From: Urophycis tenuis
Taxonomy: Eukaryota > Chordata > Actinopteri > Gadiformes > Phycidae
Length of the DNA stretch: 64,000 nt
Reading direction: 5' to 3'
Assembly (NCBI GenBank): GCA_036785325.1
Contig: JAXIVH010000063.1
Coordinates: 1,205,049-1,269,048 of the forward strand
Part shown: positions 40,036 through 50,136 of the stretch, one piece after another
How positions within the stretch are numbered: the stretch's first letter is position 1
How the letters are laid out: every line of letters begins with the position of its first letter
Notes under the pieces: model-generated
What the model was told of the DNA's origin: nothing
What the model saw: the letters and a program-made list of their open reading frames with translations, nothing else
Database searches by the model: none
Program-made: the position numbers and the translations under genes

Positions 40036-43000
40036 CGCCCCCCAGTGTGCAGAGCCACACACTGGGAGGGGAGGTCTCTGGTTCCATATTTTCTTCTCCC
40101 TACAGTCAGTTAGTGGGGAAATGTCCGGTCTTGAGTGTGGAAATGGGGGGCGTAATGGTTTCCTGCTTAATTGACACTGGGTCAATGGTCACAACAATTA
40201 CTGAGAGTTTCTTCAACAAAGAGTTCCTTCATCTGCAGGAGAGAGACTGCAACTGGTTAGGCTTGAAGGCAGCTAATGGTCTAGATATACCGTACATTGG
40301 CTATGTTGAGATAGACGTAACGGTTCTGGGGCAATGTATTCCTGGGAGGGGGGTACTGATTGTCAGGGACCCGGAGGATGTGACTCTCCACAGCCGTAAG
40401 ACGGTATTGCCAGGCATTCTGGGCATGAATATCTTAGGGGAATGCTATAAGGTACTTTTCGAGCAGCATGGCTCCCAGCTCTTCCGCTCTCTGCCAGTTA
40501 GGTCGGCGGCCCCAGCAGCACAACGTGCCTTGAGGCAATGTGAGAAGATCCAGGCTGTCGTTGATGCGGTCAAACCCTTTAAGGTGAAGATTCAGGGAAA
40601 GGCCTCCTTTTGTATTGCGGCCGGCTGTCTCACCATGGTCCCCGTGACATGCCCTCAGATAGAGTCAGCGGAGTTTTTGCTGGAGCCACTGAGCTTTGAT
40701 GAAGAGCAGTTGCCCGAAGGCCTCCTTGTGTCCCCCACCCTTGTTTCAGCACGGAAGGGCATTGCTTACGCCCCTGTAGTCAATGTCAATAACACTGACG
40801 TATGGCTGTACCCACGCCGCACCATTGGCACAGTTCAAGCAGTAGTCGCACCTGCTACAGGGACCGCATCCATTGTGGTAGACCCTTCCTGGGAGGACTG
40901 TTGTGCATACGTGTCCACTCAAGAAGTGATCACAGACCCTGTGGCTACGACCACTCTTTCCCCTGACTTCGAGGGACTCACCCAACAGCAAGCTACTCAG
41001 GCCAAAACTCTGTTCGCCCAGTACAACAATATTTTCTCCAGGGACGATGGAGACTTAGGGTGCACCTCCCTAATCACGCACGAAATCCCCGTACTAGACG
41101 ATGCCCCGGTTCGTCAGCCATACAGACGGATCCCACCCTCCCAGTATGAGACAGTGAAAGCGCACATTCAAACACTGCTGGATAGCCAGGTCATTAGAGA
41201 AAGTTGTAGCCCATACTCTTCCCCCATCGTCCTGGTGACGAAGAAGGACGGGAGTCTTAGATTGTGCATAGACTATCGACAGTTGAATGCAAAGACCCGT
41301 CGTGATGCATATCCCCTCCCCCGAATTGAAGAGTCCTTGGATGCCCTGTCGGGGGCAAAGTGGTTCTCCACACTGGACCTCGCGAGTGGTTACAACCAGG
41401 TCCCTGTGGCTGAGAAGGACAAACCCAAGACTGCCTTCTGCACTCCATTTGGCCTCTTTGAGTTCAATAGGATGCCATTTGGTCTCTGCAACGCTCCGGG
41501 CACGTTTCAGCGGCTTATGGAGCGCATGTTTGGGGACTGCAGGTACCAATCTGTTCTTTTATACCTTGATGATATAATCATCTTTTCTGCCACTGTAGAG
41601 CAACACCTGGAGCGATTAGGGGAGGTGTTTGCAAGGCTGCAAAAACAAGGGCTTAAGGTCAAGCGTTCCAAATGCAACTTTTTTCAGCATCAAGTGAGCT
41701 ACCTGGGCCATGTGGTCTCCGAGGAGGGCGTGTCAACTGATCCTACCAAAATCGAGGCCGTGAAGGAGTGGAGGCGCCCAAAACACCTCGCCGAACTGCG
41801 CTCCTTTCTCGGTTTTGCCAGCTATTATCGGCGATTTGTAGAGGGTTTCTCTAAACTGGCCACCCCTCTACACCACTTAGTAGGGAAGTTGAGTGGACCC
41901 CGGCGTAAGGGAAAGACCCCCCCAGTCCCCCTCATGGCAGCGTGGGATGAAGCTTGTGAAAGTGCTTTCCAGTTGCTTAAAGAAAGGCTCACCTCCGCCC
42001 CAGTCTTGGCTTATGCAGACTTTAAGAAGCCCTTCATTCTTGAAGTCGATGCTAGCCACGGGGGCCTAGGAGCCATACTGTCCCAAGAGCATGATGGGAA
42101 AGTCCGCCCAGTCGCCTTTGCCAGTCGAGGGCTGAGGCCAACGGAGAGAAATATGGACAATTATAGCTCCATGAAACTTGAACTCCTTGCGCTGAAGTGG
42201 GGGGTTACAGAGAAGTTTCGGGAGTATTTGTTGGGAAATCATTTCACTATCTTGACTGACAACAACCCGCTAAGCCATCTGCAAACTGCAAAGCTGGGAG
42301 CGCTTGAGCAGCGGTGGGCGTCCCAACTGGCCTCCTTCAACTTCACCATCCAGTATCGGCCAGGAAGGAACAATCAAAACGCTGACGCCTTGTCCCGGCA
42401 ATACCTGGACAGATTTGCCATGGATACGGAGGTGCCGGCCCTGGGGGCTTTGGCAGAGGAGTGGTCGCTACCCACCCAGGAGATACAGTGTGAGGAAATG
42501 GTTGCACTACCTGGGCGCACGCCGCAAGATCTCGGGCAGCTGCAGGAGGCAGATCCGGTTATTGGACCGGTGCGCAAGTATCACCTAGAAGGGCGACGTC
42601 CAGGGGGCGAAGAGCGTGCGCTATTGTCCAGAGCTAGTAGAGCCCTGCTCCGGCAGTGGGAGCGCCTGGTGGAACAGGAGGGGGTATTGTACCGCCGCAT
42701 TCATGCTCCGGGGGGAGGTCCAGAGACGTTTCAAGTCCTGCTTCCTCAGTGTTTACAAGAGGAAGTATTGCAAAGTGTCCATGACCATCAAGGACACCAA
42801 GGCATCGAGAGGACACTTCAGCTCCTACGGACCAGGTGTTTTTGGCCAAAGATGACTCAAGATGCTGAGCAGTGGTGCCAACGATGTCAGAGGTGTGTGC
42901 TGGGGAAGGCGGTTCAGCCCAAAGTTCGGCCACATTGGGGCACATTGAAAGCCAGCCAACCCAATGAGATCTTAGCCCTTGACTTCACCATCCTGGAGCC

Positions 43001-44153
43001 TGCCAGTGATGGCAGAGAGAATGTGTTGGTCCTTACAGACATCTTCACTAAATATACTCAAGCCATTCCCACCAAAGACCAAAGGGCAGCCACCGTCGCC
43101 ACAGCGCTAGTGCAGCAGTGGTTTCATCGATTTGGCCCCCCAGGGCGAATACACTCGGACCAAGGGCGTAACTTTGAGAGCGCATTGATTCAGCAGTTGT
43201 GTCAGATGTATGGTATTCAAAAAAGCAGAACAACCCCTTACCACCCTCAAGGCAATGGACAATGTGAACGGTTCAACCGTACATTACATGACCTTCTGCG
43301 CACCTTACCAGCAGCAGAGAAGCGACGTTGGCCGACCCATCTGCCCCAGCTCACCTTCGCTTACAACACCACGCCCCATCAGACGACGGGGCACACTCCA
43401 TATTACCTCATGTTCGGCCGTCACCCAAGATTGCCGGTGGATTTCCTGCTTGGGACCCCGGAGACAGCCCAACCTGCAGACGCTTTGGAGGAATGGATTC
43501 AGAAGCATCAGGAGAGCGTGGAACTGACCCAAGAACAGGTTAGACAAAGATCGGAGGAACAGGCACGGCAGCGGAACCAGAACCACAACGCCCAAGTGAA
43601 CGATGCTGGGTTTGAAAGAGGGCAGCTTGTATACCTGCGCAATCATGTGCAGGGACGTAATAAAATTCAAGACCACTGGAATGGCAACGTCTTCCATGTG
43701 ATTCGAAACCCCCCCAGGGATGGGGTAGTATACACTGTGGCCCCCCAGGGTGGTGGACCGGTCCGGCATGTCCACAGGTCTGAGTTGAGAGCAGTGCCTG
43801 ACGGGTTGCGGCCAGAACCGGAGAGGAGTACTCGTGCAACCCATAGAGCTAACCTGCCTACAGTCCCTACACCCCCAGAGGAGGACCCTTCTGGAGGTAC
43901 GGTCGTGGTATATTATGAGGATGAGCCTGTGGAGGAGCCAGAGCTGCCCCGGGTCACTACCCCTGAGGATGTGGACGCTGCACCCGACCCCGTGCCCGAC
44001 ACCATCCCCTTGTCCACGGCCCCGTCCTTGCGGAAATCTGCACGGTCTACAGCAGGCCAACACTCAAATCCCTACCGACTCCCACTGGGTTTTGCTATCA
44101 GGAACGAGGAAGAGGGAAGAGTAATGGAAAGGGAACATCAAGATATGCAGTAG
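40011..44153 (+). CDS. pol: gypsy pol polyprotein (protease, RT, RNase H, integrase)
   Basis: Open in the -1 frame from 40011 and probably entered by frameshifting near 40032. There is no ATG near its start. Residues counted from 40047: aspartic protease DTGS at about 43; RT with DLASGYNQVPV and YLDDIIIF near 505; RNase H from ILEVDASHGGLGAIL near 667. The integrase HHCC finger is near 911-950, with its core acids in LALDFTILEP (978), HSDQGRNF (1036) and GNGQCERFN (1071). A GPY/F-like C-terminal module and an acidic tail follow; no chromodomain was seen. Uninterrupted over more than 1,360 codons, so plausibly functional. Confidence 0.94.
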   Translation, partial: LQQPSGKLAPPSVQSHTLGGEVSGSIFSSPYSQLVGKCPVLSVEMGGVMVSCLIDTGSMVTTITESFFNKEFLHLQERDCNWLGLKAANGLDIPYIGYVEIDVTVLGQCIPGRGVLIVRDPEDVTLHSRKTVLPGILGMNILGECYKVLFEQHGSQLFRSLPVRSAAPAAQRALRQCEKIQAVVDAVKPFKVKIQGKASFCIAAGCLTMVPVTCPQIESAEFLLEPLSFDEEQLPEGLLVSPTLVSARKGIAYAPVVNVNNTDVWLYPRRTIGTVQAVVAPATGTASIVVDPSWEDCCAYVSTQEVITDPVATTTLSPDFEGLTQQQATQAKTLFAQYNNIFSRDDGDLGCTSLITHEIPVLDDAPVRQPYRRIPPSQYETVKAHIQTLLDSQVIRESCSPYSSPIVLVTKKDGSLRLCIDYRQLNAKTRRDAYPLPRIEESLDALSGAKWFSTLDLASGYNQVPVAEKDKPKTAFCTPFGLFEFNRMPFGLCNAPGTFQRLMERMFGDCRYQSVLLYLDDIIIFSATVEQHLERLGEVFARLQKQGLKVKRSKCNFFQHQVSYLGHVVSEEGVSTDPTKIEAVKEWRRPKHLAELRSFLGFASYYRRFVEGFSKLATPLHHLVGKLSGPRRKGKTPPVPLMAAWDEACESAFQLLKERLTSAPVLAYADFKKPFILEVDASHGGLGAILSQEHDGKVRPVAFASRGLRPTERNMDNYSSMKLELLALKWGVTEKFREYLLGNHFTILTDNNPLSHLQTAKLGALEQRWASQLASFNFTIQYRPGRNNQNADALSRQYLDRFAMDTEVPALGALAEEWSLPTQEIQCEEMVALPGRTPQDLGQLQEADPVIGPVRKYHLEGRRPGGEERALLSRASRALLRQWERLVEQEGVLYRRIHAPGGGPETFQVLLPQCLQEEVLQSVHDHQGHQGIERTLQLLRTRCFWPKMTQDAEQWCQRCQRCVLGKAVQPKVRPHWGTLKASQPNEILALDFTILEPASDGRENVLVLTDIFTKYTQAIPTKDQRAATVATALVQQWFHRFGPPGRIHSDQGRNFESALIQQLCQMYGIQKSRTTPYHPQGNGQCERFNRTLHDLLRTLPAAEKRRWPTHLPQLTFAYNTTPHQTTGHTPYYLMFGRHPRLPVDFLLGTPETAQPADALEEWIQKHQESVELTQEQVRQRSEEQARQRNQNHNAQVNDAGFERGQLVYLRNHVQGRNKIQDHWNGNVFHVIRNPPRDGVVYTVAPQGGGPVRHVHRSELRAVPDGLRPEPERSTRATHRANLPTVPTPPEEDPSGGTVVVYYEDEPVEEPELPRVTTPEDVDAAPDPVPDTIPLSTAPSLRKSARSTAGQHSNPYRLPLGFAIRNEEEGRVMEREHQDMQ
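40026..40066 (+). promoter_or_regulatory. -1 ribosomal frameshift signal between gag and pol
   Basis: The heptamer GGGAAAC (40026-40032) is read G-GGA-AAC in the gag frame, the X-XXY-YYZ form, directly before the gag stop TAG. After a spacer, CCCAGTGTG (40041-40049) pairs perfectly with CACACTGGG (40058-40066) around an 8-nt loop. Three further C-G pairs can form with one bulge. The pol frame is -1 to gag and is open from 40011. Confidence 0.8.
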
Positions 44154-44194
44154 AATGCAGTATAACCTGCCATCGTCGGGCCGCCGATTTATTT

Positions 44195-44206
44195 GGAGGA
44201 GGTGGA
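44195..44206 (+). promoter_or_regulatory. polypurine tract
   Basis: GGAGGAGGTGGA ends one base before the 3' LTR, the position where plus-strand priming is expected. It contains a single T. Confidence 0.75.
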
Positions 44207-44207
44207 T

Positions 44208-45191
44208 TGTAGCATGTGGAATTAGTTACGGGAGGGCAGTGTTTTAGGGTTCTCTCCCCTTGGTGCTTGGGTGACGTCATGATTAGCAGCAAGGAGGGGG
44301 GTTGTAATTTAGACGGGCATATGTACGAACACCTGGGGTCCTTAGCCAAGTAACTCGTCCATGCTACTAGCGAGGTGTTTGTGCGAGGCAGCGGTGTCGG
44401 TGCTGTGGCTTGGTCCAGCGTGAGAGGGAGCCAGCGCAGATGTGGCCGGACAACGTGGGTAAACAACGTGGGTTCAGTGTGACTGCACTAACGCTGCCGC
44501 AGACCGACGCAGTTTTACGGTGTGCTAGCTGCTGTTCTTTTTAGATTGTTTGTATGCTTGTATGTGCTACTCCTGGTCATATGATTTTGATTTTCCCTCT
44601 AGCCGGTGGGCTGTCCGTTTGACTTGTCTGTGTTGCGAGCCACAGGTTAGAGGGGTTTTCTGTATTTTTGTTTTGTTTGTTTGTTTTGTTTTTTGTGTGT
44701 TTCCCCATAACCCTTAGTCTCCCCCTCTTAGCATCTGTCAAGCCATAGATCTTTAGAGGCACTGGGAAGCAGGTCTCCTTAATCACTACCTAGTGACAGA
44801 GTGCTGTGATGCGGTGTGGTGTGAACTCGTCTCCTTAGTCACCACCAGTGTGTCTTCTTTTTGGAGTGGAAAAGTGAGGTTTGTAGTGTGTGCGTTATCG
44901 ACTGTGTTGCCCGAACCAAGGGGTGTGTGTTCACCTGTAAGAGACTAGCTTCCCGTAGTGTCCTCCTTTCTAGTGGTTTTGTCTAATTAACCTTCCCGTT
45001 GGGGTCGTCCCATTGTGTATTTAATGACCAACCTGTACCACCTCTATAATATTAAATAAAGAATCTGTAACTGTTCCTTACCAGTGTTGGCATACTCATT
45101 GTTACACTCAGAGTTCCTCTTGCTTCGATGCCACTATATACTGGTTGACCCAAGGGGTGGCGTAGTCGGCATCCATTAGGGGGGTGCCACA
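44208..45191 (+). repeat. 3' LTR of the gypsy element
   Basis: 984 bp, the same length as the 5' LTR and with no visible mismatch. Spurious minus-strand ORFs of 69 aa are the same in both LTRs. Confidence 0.95.
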
Positions 45192-45380
45192 ATTGACTGC
45201 AACCTGCCATTATCCATAATTGAACCTCCAAGCTTTCAGCACTTTTTGACTGTAGTGGACAGCAGGTACGCCCCTGTGAGCCGCAGGACAATAACCACGA
45301 AGCTGGATGAGGTAGTGGCCGAGCGACGGATGAAGCTAAAATCAGACCTAGAAAATGCAGATAGTGTGTCGGTGACTGTA
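45192..45380 (+). pseudogene. hAT transposase exon 2, second piece
   Basis: Resumes after the gypsy element: DCNLPLSIIEPPSFQHFL, VDSRYAPVSRRTITTKLDEV, LKSDLENADSVSVTV. The next codons (DIWSDRQMRGFFGVT) are at 46007, beyond an L2 insertion. Confidence 0.82.
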
Positions 45381-46002
45381 GTGTGTCGGTGACCACACCA
45401 CCTCTATTCTTGTACACAGTCTTGTCACCTCCCGCATCGATTATTGCAACTCCCTCCTCTATGGTCTCCCCCAGAAATCCCTCCATAAGCTCCAACTGGT
45501 CCAGAACTCAGCTGCCCGCATCATTTCCCAAACCCCCTCTTTCCACCATATCACTCCCATCCTTCAGCAACTCCACTGGCTTCCGGTCAACTTCCGCATC
45601 ATTTACAAAATTCTCCTTCATACAGGCCATCCACAACCTCGCCCCTCCCTACCTGTCCGACCTCCTTCACACTGCCACCTCCATCCGCTCCCTCAGATCC
45701 TCCTCTTCCATCCACCTCACCGTCCCCTCTGCCCGGCTCACCACCATGGGGAGCAGAGCTTTCAGCCGCTCTGCCCCCAAACTCTGGAACGCACTCCCAC
45801 CTGACATCCGAAACATCGTCTCCCTCCCACAGTTCAAATCCTCACTAAAAACCCATCTTTTCAGGACAGCGTTCTCTCTTTAGTTTTATTGTTGTTTTTA
45901 CTTGCACTTTTAATGTTTTTATTATTTGCCTGTTCTTAATTTGTAAAGTGTCCTTGTGTGTCTTGAAAGGCGCTCCCAAATAAAATGCATTATTATTATT
46001 AT
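45381..46002 (+). mobile_element. L2-like LINE 3'-end insertion inside the hAT ORF
   Basis: Encodes the end of an L2 RT: SRIDYCNSLLYGLPQKS (shifted frame), LQLVQNSAARIISQTP, LAPPYLSDLLHTATSIRSLR and KLWNALPPDIRNI. Then a 3' UTR with AATAAA and an ATT tail. TGTA flanks it at 45377-45380 and 46003-46006. It is heavily 5'-truncated, as usual for LINE insertions. Confidence 0.85.
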
Positions 46003-46006
46003 TGTA

Positions 46007-47032
46007 GATATATGGTCCGACAGACAGATGAGGGGGTTCTTTGGGGTAACACTGGCTGATGATTTCAGCTGATGACTCCCTCTCCTTGAAGTCGGCTTTA
46101 CTGGCATGCAGCCGTTTCAAAGGTTTACATACTGGTGAAAGGATTTGTGAGGAGTTTCAGCAGGTGTGTGAAGATTTCGAGCTGGAAGTTGACCACATTA
46201 TCTGTGATAATGCGGCCAACATGAAGAAGGCCTTCACCACCTGCTTTCCAGGTCAAGAGGAAGAAGAAGACCTAGATGATGCTGATCTGTGGAATGACCT
46301 GTCACCAGAGGATCAAGAGCGGGTTGACCTCTTTATCATGGCGAAGAGTCAATGCAGAATGCAGTGTTTTGCTCATACACTGCAACTGGTCGTGAGAGAT
46401 GGCCTGAAAGAGACCAGAATTGTTGATGCAGCCTTTGCGAAAGCCTCCAGGTTGAGCCACATTCTCCATACAAGCTGCTCATTCAAAGAAATGTTTGAGG
46501 GTGAGTTTGGTCAGCATGGAATCCCTGCCTGTATTGCCACTCGCTGGAATTCCACTTTTAGGCAACTACAAGCAGTGCTCAACTGTGATCAGCTTAAGCT
46601 TTCTAGACTTCTTTCTTATTCGGGCCATAAGGACATGGTATTCACAGCAAGAGAGTGGAATCAGATTAAAGAACTGGTGAACATCCTTCAGCCTTTTGCG
46701 GAAGCCACAGACCTCACACAGGGGGAAAAAAAGTGACCATAAGCGCTGTGGTACCTTGTATCCTTTCTCTTAACCACCACCTGGAAAATGAAAAAGGGAA
46801 AATGTGCTACATGGGGGGTTTGATCTGTAGCCTACAAACATCACTCCAAAGACGGTTCAGGGGGGTCTTTGTGAATGTCCGGATGGTACAAGAATGATGT
46901 GACAGGCAGTCTTTTCTGACCCTCTATACCTAAAGGCTGCTCTACTGGACCCTTCATTTGGTACCATGTGGTTGACCCATGACGTTTTGGTCCCTAAAAA
47001 CACCAAGGAGGCTGTGTCAATGATGATTAAAG
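46007..47032 (+). pseudogene. hAT transposase exon 2, third piece (catalytic core)
   Basis: DIWSDRQMRGFFGVT, then ADDSLSLKSALLACSRFKG, the Asp block HIICDNAANMKKAFTTCF, QCFAHTLQLVVRDGL, ACIATRWNSTFRQL and LYLKAALLDPSFG. A frameshift follows QGEKK near 46735 and a TGA lies near 46895. A donor AG|GTATGT ends the exon at 47032. This is a ZBED-type hAT core. Confidence 0.82.
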
Positions 47033-47195
47033 GTATGTAACATTTTTATAGCACATCAAATGTAAATTTTACCCATGTTATAACTAGGATTTTGGAGGGT
47101 GGTGTCGATTCACTTCATACAAATTGTCATTACATGGTTGTTACTAATACTAAGTATTCAATAGTGTCTTTCCTGTTTTTGCCTTTACTCATCAG

Positions 47196-48047
47196 ATTTG
47201 ATTCTCCAAGAGGCTTCTAAGATCACCCCAACCCCATGTGAGCAGGAGGACCAAACCACAACAGAGGAGCCAGAGCATCAATCCGGACTGTTTTCAGCGT
47301 ACCGCAAGAGGCAGAAAAAGGATTCAGGTTCAAGCCCCCATATTCAGCTGAACCACTACTTGGATATTTGCGATGGACAAAATGCCCTTCAGTTTTGGGC
47401 CATGAACAGGCACACCCTCCCCTCTTTGTTCAAGGTGGCGGTAAAAGTCTTGGCAATTCCTGCATCAAGTTAGCCTGGGAATTCCCATGCTGCTTTGCGC
47501 GCGATTTCATTCTCACTGCAAAGACAGCCTGGAAACCACCGCCCTTATTTTCCCCTGAGTTAGGGAACCAATCACAGAACGGGGGGCAGCAAGACGATGA
47601 AGACGTCTATGCGCGACACCAAAGCTTGTAGCGTGTTAATCCAACATGGCAGCGGACACAACGTTACCGTTCGATGCAGCCTTAGAAAGTGTATTAAGTA
47701 GCTTTTGTAGCAATTAATGTAATTTTAGTAGCTAATTTTTAGTAGCAATTGGCTATGAATCGCGCGCAAAGCAGCATGTGAAGAACCAGACGCCATTTGA
47801 TAGACATTCGTAGCGCCCAATAAACGGCTCTAGGCATTCGTAAACCACGCCTCAGATACGAGAAAATGCACACCTAGTTCCCAGACCACCATCTCATCGA
47901 GATGTGGACGCGTCAGCCAGGCTAGCATCAAGTGCACCTGTTGAGCGTGTCTTCAGTCATGGCGGGATTATAATGCGACCCCATCGTTCACGGCTGAGTG
48001 ACAGAGTTTTGTCAAATTTGATTTTCTGCAAATGCAATGCATTGTAA
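47196..48047 (+). pseudogene. hAT transposase exon 3 (C-terminus), split by a MITE
   Basis: After ATCAG: DLILQEASKITPTP, then LNHYLDICDGQNALQFWAMN and FKVAVKVLAIPASS up to 47470. After the MITE it continues SAPVERVFSHGGIIMRPHRS and RLSDRVLSNLIFCKCNAL with TAA at 48045-48047. These are the hAT C-terminal dimerisation motifs. Confidence 0.82.
47471..47924. mobile_element. MITE with TAGCCTGG ends and internal inverted repeats (454 bp)
   Basis: Ends TAGCCTGG and CCAGGCTA, flanked by the perfect 9-bp duplication GCATCAAGT (47462-47470 and 47925-47933). Inside, CATGCTGCTTTGCGCGCGATT (near 47488) is repeated inverted near 47758. No ORF is supported. A 9-bp duplication would suit a Mutator-like origin. 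Confidence 0.85.
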
Positions 48048-48766
48048 ATAGCCGTCTTTCACCGTCTATGGCTTTTCACCACTTTTCACGCAGTTGCGCA
48101 CACACAGGACTCTCCTCCACCCTCTCTCTCTCTCTCTCTCTCTCTAACACACACACACCACAGGCCTTTTTGAAGGAGTATTAGAAGACGTATTTGAAGT
48201 CGTATTTGTTCAAGTTCATTCTGTGATGCACTTCTTTGTCTTTTGCAACATATTTTTAAAAAAAAAAGGACTTTGTCTTTTGCAACATATTGAAAAAATG
48301 GTTGTAAATAAAAGTGGTTTGCTGCCATTCCCAAGAGAAACTGCTGTGTTGAGTACTCTGTCTGGTAATTATTGTTTGGTACACCAGGCCCTGTAGTCGT
48401 TCCTAGTAATTCTGATCCTGCTGGTCCTAGTGAGTATATAATATAATTATTAATGATTATTATATTATTTTAATTATTATATAATTATAATAATTATTCT
48501 TTAGCCTTATATCCCCTTCCTCTATTTGTTAGCCCTTTTGTGCAAAGGAGGGCTACATAAAACTGGCCGCAGTCTCTTAAAGTTTTAAGACGGTTGTCTT
48601 CCAGCTTATTATATTTCTATGACTTGACTTGTGACTTGCTTGACCTAAGCTATGACTTGACTTGACTTGACTCTCACAAAAATGACTTGGGACTTGCTTG
48701 AGACTTGAAGGTTAAGACTTGAGACTTGCTTGAGACTTGCATATGTGTGACTTACTCCCATCTCTG
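48048..48766 (+). other. hAT 3' region and right subterminal repeats
   Basis: Contains a (CT)n stretch near 48118-48145, a strongly AT palindromic stretch at 48440-48500 and a dense set of GACTTG words from 48617 to 48750, similar to those next to the left end. No gene is supported. Confidence 0.6.
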
Positions 48767-48774
48767 CTTTGGTC

Positions 48775-49333
48775 AGATGAGACCAAAGTTGAACTTTTTG
48801 GCCTAAATGCAAGGCGCTATGTGTGGCGAAAAACTAACACTGCTCATCACCCTGAACACACCATCCGCACTGTGAAATATGGTGGTGGCAGCATCATGCT
48901 GTGGGGATGCTTTTATTCAGCAGGGACAGGAAATCTGGTTAAAGTTGATGGGAAGATGGATGGAGCCAAATACAGGGCAATCCTGGAAGAAAACCTGTTG
49001 GACGCTGCAAAAGACTTGAGACTGGGAAGGAGATTCATCTTCCAGCAAGACAATGACCCAAAACATAAAGCCAAATCTACAATGGAATGGTTTAAAACAA
49101 AACATATCCCTGTGTTAGAATGGCCCAGTCAAAGTCCAGACCTAAATCCAATTGAACATCTGTGGCAAGACTTGAAAATTGCTACGTCTCCATCCAATCT
49201 GGCTGAGCTGGAGCTATTTTGCAAGGAAGAATGGGCAAAAATACCAGGGTCTAGATGTGCAAAGCTGGTAGAGACATACCCGAAAAGACTTGCAGCTGTT
49301 ATTGCAGCGAAAGGGGGCTCTACAAAGTATTAA
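48775..49333 (+). pseudogene. Tc1 transposase, catalytic half
   Basis: Contains the DD34E catalytic triad: Asp in WSDETK (its codon straddles the insertion point), Asp in FQQDNDPKHK, and Glu in SPDLNPIEHLW with exactly 34 residues between the last two. It also has the GGGSIMLWGCF glycine box. The frame is open to its stop (GGSTKY), so this transposase may have been intact when the hAT struck. Confidence 0.88.
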
Positions 49334-49764
49334 CACAGGGGGGTCTAAATACAAACGCCCACCACATTTTTCAGATGTTTATTTGCTTAAAATTTGGAAA
49401 ACTATGTATCATTTTCATTCCACTTTACAATTATGTGTTACTTTGTGTTGGTTGATCACATACAATCTCAATAAAAAAAACATTTAAGTTTGTGGTTGTA
49501 AGGTGGAAAAATGTGAAAAAGTTCAAGGGGTATGAATACTTTTCGTCACATTGTTTGCCAGTGTTAGGTGATGAGTCTGACTCTTGAATGTCTAACACCT
49601 TCCTTCCTTCAGATTAATTTTTTTTTAATGTTTCTGTCCAGGTTGCCTTGGTTGCCTTGCCTTGAAAGTTATCATAGAACACCGGAGTGAAAAGCTTACA
49701 TTGTCCTCAGGAATACCCAGCACCAGGGACGGACTGGCCATTGGGCAATGTGGGCAAATGCCAC

Positions 49765-49960
49765 TGCGGCCGTGGCCGCATCACAAATAAATAAATAAAG
49801 CGGAGCGGCTGCATCAATAGGCGGCCGCGACAGCAAATAATTAAATAAATAAATAAATAAATAAAGCGGAGCGGCTGCGTCAATAGGAGGCCGCAAATCA
49901 ACAAATCAAATGAATGAATAAAAATAATATAAAAATAAAGCGGAGCTGCAGGCGGCCACA
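49765..49960. repeat. subterminal tandem repeats in the hAT left end
   Basis: A unit containing AAATAAAGCGGAGCGGCTGC and CAATAGGCGGCCGC recurs about three times with AAAT runs of varying length. Confidence 0.75.
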
Positions 49961-50136
49961 AAAAAGAAGGAACATTTTTTTGATGTTTTTTGTCGTCAGT
50001 GGATTTTCTCGCGATCGTTGACCTGATGAGATGATAGGTCAAATGAATGAATTGAATGATGGGTAGTGCGAGCACGTCAACAACAGAGACTGAAAAAAAA
50101 TGGATCGAGGAGTGAGAAAACGGCGAGTAGAAAAGG

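Larger units (their letters stand above)
37833..45191 (+). mobile_element. complete Ty3/gypsy LTR retrotransposon (7359 bp)
   Basis: Two 984-bp LTRs, PBS, gag, pol and polypurine tract, flanked by the 4-bp duplication ATTG (37829-37832 and 45192-45195). The LTRs start TGTAGC and end GCCACA and look identical on reading. No env ORF is present, so it is a retrotransposon rather than a retrovirus. Gag and pol are both open. It interrupts the hAT transposase between LII and DCN codons. Confidence 0.95.
26843..48766 (+). mobile_element. hAT transposon (BED-finger type) with many nested insertions
   Basis: Left terminus CAGAGATGGG at 26843 and right terminus CCCATCTCTG at 48766. The 8-bp duplication CTTTGGTC is present at 26835-26842 and 48767-48774 without mismatch. 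Both subterminal regions are rich in GACTTG words. The transposase exons are 28334-28522, 37678-47032 (interrupted) and 47196-48047 (interrupted). Subtracting the recognised insertions leaves roughly 4-4.5 kb, normal for a hAT. The exons carry frame defects and a TAG in exon 2, so it is inactive. Confidence 0.92.
26100..49553 (+). mobile_element. Tc1-like transposon split by a 21.9-kb insertion
   Basis: The left part (about 26100-26842) and right part (48775-49553) join seamlessly: the transposase frame reads VLW up to the insertion and resumes SDET after it. The right end has the typical GAATACTTTTCGTCACA terminus. The left end near 26108 (TTAGACCAACACAAAATGG) resembles the matching fish Tc1 end. 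The exact outer TA dinucleotides could not be fixed. Confidence 0.8.

Noticed and set aside
43305..44063. 252-codon minus-strand ORF opposite pol
   Set aside because: Antisense shadow of integrase; no family resemblance.
37833..45191. Endogenous retrovirus rather than retrotransposon
   Set aside because: No env-like ORF, signal peptide or fusion segment between pol and the polypurine tract.
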